A stretch of 16,840 nucleotides of DNA from Bacteroidota bacterium (GTDB lineage: Bacteria; Bacteroidota; Bacteroidia; Flavobacteriales; Flavobacteriaceae): positions 1-16,840 of the forward strand of contig JADWMI010000020.1 of assembly GCA_015767395.1 (NCBI GenBank), given 5' to 3'. Below, piece by piece: positions 13,800 to 16,840 of this stretch (positions are counted from its first letter, which is position 1; every line of letters begins with the position of its first letter). A program made the translations under genes and the position numbers. The notes beneath the pieces are model-generated. The model was given only the letters and a program-made list of their open reading frames with translations. It was not told where the DNA came from and did no database searches.

Positions 13800-15482
13800 A
13801 TGCAATTAAACAAGTATAGTAAAAGAGTAACACAAGATCCAACACAGCCTGCTGCCCAAGCAATGCTATATGCTGTTGGGCTTTCTGATGAAGATATGAA
13901 AAAACCTCAGGTAGCTATTGCAAGTACTGGTTACGATGGTAATCCTTGTAATATGCATTTGAATGGTTTGGCTTCAAAAATTAAAGAAGAGGTAAATAAA
14001 CAAGATCAAATTGGATTGATTTTTAATACTATTGGGGTAAGTGATGGTATTTCAATGGGGACATTGGGAATGAATTATTCATTGCCTTCTCGTGATGTTA
14101 TTGCTGATTCTATAGAAATTGTAATGAACGCACAAAGTTACGATGGTTTGGTTACTGTTGTAGGTTGCGATAAAAATATGCCAGGAGCAATTATGGCAAT
14201 GTTGCGTTTAAATAGACCTTCATTAATGGTATATGGTGGTACTATTGCTTCAGGACGCTATAAAGGAAAAAAATTAAACATTGTTTCTGCTTTTGAGGCT
14301 TTGGGTCAAAAAATAGCAGGAGATATTTCAGAAGAAGAATATAAAGAAATTATTAAGAATGCAATACCAGGCGCAGGTGCCTGTGGAGGAATGTACACTG
14401 CAAATACAATGGCTTCATCAATTGAAGCACTAGGGTTTGCCTTGCCTTACAATTCATCTATTCCTGCAGAAAACCCTCACAAGGAAAATGAAAGTGAGCG
14501 CATTGCTGCAGCTATCAAAAATTTATTAGAGTTGGATTTAAAGCCATTAGATATTATTACTAAAAAATCGTTAGAAAACGCGGTTGCTTTGGTAAATGCT
14601 TTAGGTGGCTCAACCAATGCAGTTTTACATTATTTAGCAATTGCACATGCTGCTGAAATCGATTTCACATTGGAAGATTTTCAACGTGTAAGTGATAGAA
14701 CACCTTTAATTGCTGATTTAAAGCCTAGTGGTGAATACTTAATGGAAGATGTTCATGGAGTAGGTGGTACACCAGCAGTGATGAAATATTTATTGGAAAA
14801 AGGCTTTTTACATGGTGATTGTATGACAATTACTGGTAAAACATTGGCTGAAAATTTAGCTGATGTAAAAGCATTGAGTTTTGAAGAGGATCAAAAAGTA
14901 ATTCATACAACTGAAAAAGCATTAAAACCATCGGGAAATCTTCAAATATTATACGGAAATTTAGCTACTGCAGGTTCAGTTGCAAAAATTAGCGGTAACG
15001 AAGGGAATTTATTTGAAGGAAAAGCTGTGGTTTTCAATAGTGAGCAAGAAGCCAATGACGGAATAGGAGCAGGTAAAGTTTCAAGAGGTGATGTCGTTGT
15101 AATCCGTTATGTGGGTCCAAAAGGAGGTCCGGGAATGCCAGAAATGCTAAAACCAACTTCAATGATTATGGGCGCTGGTTTAGGAAAATCTGTAGCTTTA
15201 ATTACAGATGGACGTTTTTCAGGTGGAACACACGGTTTTGTAGTAGGTCACATTACACCCGAAGCACAATCAGGTGGGGCTATTGGATTGGTAAAAGATG
15301 GAGATGTTATTGTAATTGATGCTGACAATAAAACCATTAACGTGAAAATTTCAAATGAGGAATTGGCAGAGAGAAAGTCAAGATGGGTTGAACCAGCTTT
15401 GAAACATACAAAAGGAATATTATATAAATACGCTAAAACCGTTTCTTCAGCTTCAGAAGGTTGTGTAACGGATAAATTTTAA
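13800..15482 (+). CDS. ilvD: Dihydroxy-acid dehydratase
   Basis: IlvD removes water from dihydroxy acids to give the 2-keto acid precursors of isoleucine and valine, using an iron-sulfur cluster. The 560-residue protein has the three cluster cysteines of the family, C50 (GNPC), C123 (VGCDKNMPG) and C195 ([12 protein letters not shown]). It also has SDGISMG (81-87), [22 protein letters not shown] and [11 protein letters not shown] with the active-site Ser. The related phosphogluconate dehydratase differs in length and in these segments. ATG 13800 has an AAAAGGA sequence (about 13784-13790) at a good distance, an unusually clear ribosome binding site for this window. It lies downstream of an Ile/Val attenuator, and ilvB follows after 4 nt. 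Confidence 0.97.
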   Translation: MQLNKYSKRVTQDPTQPAAQAMLYAVGLSDEDMKKPQVAIASTGYDGNPCNMHLNGLASKIKEEVNKQDQIGLIFNTIGVSDGISMGTLGMNYSLPSRDVIADSIEIVMNAQSYDGLVTVVGCDKNMPGAIMAMLRLNRPSLMVYGGTIASGRYKGKKLNIVSAFEALGQKIAGDISEEEYKEIIKNAIPGAGACGGMYTANTMASSIEALGFALPYNSSIPAENPHKENESERIAAAIKNLLELDLKPLDIITKKSLENAVALVNALGGSTNAVLHYLAIAHAAEIDFTLEDFQRVSDRTPLIADLKPSGEYLMEDVHGVGGTPAVMKYLLEKGFLHGDCMTITGKTLAENLADVKALSFEEDQKVIHTTEKALKPSGNLQILYGNLATAGSVAKISGNEGNLFEGKAVVFNSEQEANDGIGAGKVSRGDVVVIRYVGPKGGPGMPEMLKPTSMIMGAGLGKSVALITDGRFSGGTHGFVVGHITPEAQSGGAIGLVKDGDVIVIDADNKTINVKISNEELAERKSRWVEPALKHTKGILYKYAKTVSSASEGCVTDKF

Positions 15483-15486
15483 ACCA

Positions 15487-16840
15487 ATGGAGACATTAAA
15501 AAAAGAAGGTTTAGAAGTGAAAACTTCAAAAACTGTAAGAATAACGGGTGCAGAAGCAGTAATTAAATGTTTACTTGAAGAAGGAGTAGATTTGGCTTAC
15601 GGATATCCTGGAGGCGCTATTATGCCTGTTTATGATGAGATTTATAAATATCAAGATAAATTTCACCACGTATTAACACGTCATGAACAAGGTGCTATTC
15701 ATGCAGCGCAAGGGTTCGCACGCGTAACTGGTAAAGTTGGGATGGTTTTTGCAACTTCAGGTCCAGGAGCAACAAATTTGGTAACCGGTATTGCTGATGC
15801 CCAAATTGATTCTACGCCTTTGGTTTGTATTACAGGTCAGGTAGCATCTCATTTATTAGGTTCTGATGCTTTTCAGGAAACAGATATTATTGGTATTTCA
15901 ACGCCAGTTACAAAGTGGAATTATCAGATTACCAAAGCTTCTGAAATTCCTGAAATAATAGCAAAAGCTTTTTATATTGCAAAATCAGGCCGTCCAGGTC
16001 CAGTTTTAATAGATATTACAAAAGATGCACAGTTTGGTGAATTGGATTTTTCATACAAAAAATGTGAAAAAGTTAGAAGTTATAGAGCAATCCCTAAATT
16101 TGATATAGAAAAAGTAAAAGGAGCGGCAGCATTAATTAACTCGGCTAAAAAACCTTTTATTGTTTGGGGACAAGGTGTTATTCTAAGTGGAGCAGAGCAA
16201 GAGTTTAAAAATTTTATTGAAAAAACTGATATTCCCTCGGCCTCTACAGGCTTAGGTCTATCGGCTTTAGAAACAGCGCATCCGTTAAATGTTGGGATGG
16301 TTGGTATGCACGGTAATTATGCACCAAATGTATTGACCAATTCTTGTGATGTTTTAATTGCCATTGGAATGCGCTTTGATGATCGAGTTACTGGTAATTT
16401 AGCTGCCTATGCAAAGCAGGCAAAAGTAATTCATTTTGAAATTGACCCAGCTGAAGTTGATAAAAATGTTAAAACAGATGTTGCGGTTATAGGAACTGTT
16501 AAAGAAACATTGGTTGAAATAATGCAATATGTAGACAAAGCAGACCGTAAAGAATGGATGAAAGAATTTGATAAATTATATCAAATAGAAAAAGATCAGG
16601 TAATTAACGATCAGTTAAATCCTTCAAAAACAGGCTTAACAATGGGTGAAGTTTTAGGCGGAATTAACAAGGAAACTAATGGTGATGCTGTAATCGTTTC
16701 TGATGTTGGTCAGCACCAAATGTTTGCTTGGCGTTATGCCGAATTCATTAAAACGAGAAGTAATGTAACTTCCGGAGGTTTAGGAACTATGGGTTTTGCC
16801 TTACCAGCTGCTATTGGAGCAAAAATGGGCGTTCCAGAAC
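15487..16840 (+). CDS. ilvB: Acetolactate synthase large subunit (3' end outside window)
   Basis: This ORF starts at ATG 15487, 4 nt after ilvD, and stays open to the window edge, giving 451 of an expected 570 or so residues. The enzyme uses thiamine diphosphate and FAD to join two pyruvates, or pyruvate and 2-oxobutyrate, for valine, leucine and isoleucine. Visible signatures are GYPGGAIMPVYD (39-50), the catalytic Glu67 in RHEQGAIHAAQGFAR, TSGPGATNLVTG, the DAFQETDIIGIS segment, FAD-region GMVGMHGNYAPN and GMRFDDRVTGN, and the start of the C-terminal cofactor domain (SDVGQHQMFAWRY, then GLGTMGFALPAAIGAK). The metal-binding GDGSF-type motif lies beyond the window. A short N-terminal extension of about 15 residues precedes the first domain. 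The small subunit ilvN and ilvC probably follow. Confidence 0.96.
   Translation, partial: METLKKEGLEVKTSKTVRITGAEAVIKCLLEEGVDLAYGYPGGAIMPVYDEIYKYQDKFHHVLTRHEQGAIHAAQGFARVTGKVGMVFATSGPGATNLVTGIADAQIDSTPLVCITGQVASHLLGSDAFQETDIIGISTPVTKWNYQITKASEIPEIIAKAFYIAKSGRPGPVLIDITKDAQFGELDFSYKKCEKVRSYRAIPKFDIEKVKGAAALINSAKKPFIVWGQGVILSGAEQEFKNFIEKTDIPSASTGLGLSALETAHPLNVGMVGMHGNYAPNVLTNSCDVLIAIGMRFDDRVTGNLAAYAKQAKVIHFEIDPAEVDKNVKTDVAVIGTVKETLVEIMQYVDKADRKEWMKEFDKLYQIEKDQVINDQLNPSKTGLTMGEVLGGINKETNGDAVIVSDVGQHQMFAWRYAEFIKTRSNVTSGGLGTMGFALPAAIGAKMGVPE

Overview
The window is low-GC DNA with the features of a Bacteroidota genome, most likely a member of the Flavobacteriaceae. The promoters I can find match the Bacteroidota -7 box TAnnTTTG, with a distal TTG where one is visible. 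Most starts lack a strong Shine-Dalgarno sequence. The gene content also fits: a TonB-dependent receptor-type barrel, a lipoprotein with a short signal peptide, a 418-residue MetK and a short LeuA. It is mostly a housekeeping region for amino-acid biosynthesis. I see no insertion sequence, prophage, CRISPR array, tRNA or rRNA.

Layout. The left edge holds the 3' part of an outer-membrane beta-barrel receptor gene, broken by an apparent one-base frameshift in a T run, followed by a ClsC/YmdC-like phospholipase D lipoprotein (both + strand). A two-way hairpin terminator separates these from a long minus-strand block, listed here from right to left as transcribed: leuA-leuB, a nitroreductase-family gene, cysE-cysM with a 1-nt gap, a DegT-type sugar aminotransferase followed 2 nt later by galE, and metK. 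On the right, a divergent + strand unit holds an unrecognised 514-residue helical protein and then ilvD-ilvB. ilvB runs off the window.

How the genes work together. cysE makes O-acetylserine and cysM turns it into cysteine. metK makes S-adenosylmethionine. leuA and leuB are two of the leucine steps (leuC and leuD are not in this window). ilvB and ilvD are shared steps of isoleucine and valine synthesis and feed leuA. The aminotransferase and galE point to nucleotide-sugar and surface-polysaccharide synthesis.

The most interesting content is regulatory RNA. (1) The 472-nt gap before ilvD contains a complete ribosome-mediated attenuator. It has a 23-codon leader peptide with 8 Ile and 2 Val, an antiterminator overlapping its last codons, and a U-tailed terminator. 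A second Ile/Val-rich mini-ORF lies just downstream, with another possible RNA switch next to ilvD. (2) The metK leader carries a sequence that matches the SAM-II riboswitch in motif order. The RNA just downstream is complementary, in nested order, to the conserved aptamer segments, which suggests an alternative 'anti-aptamer' fold.
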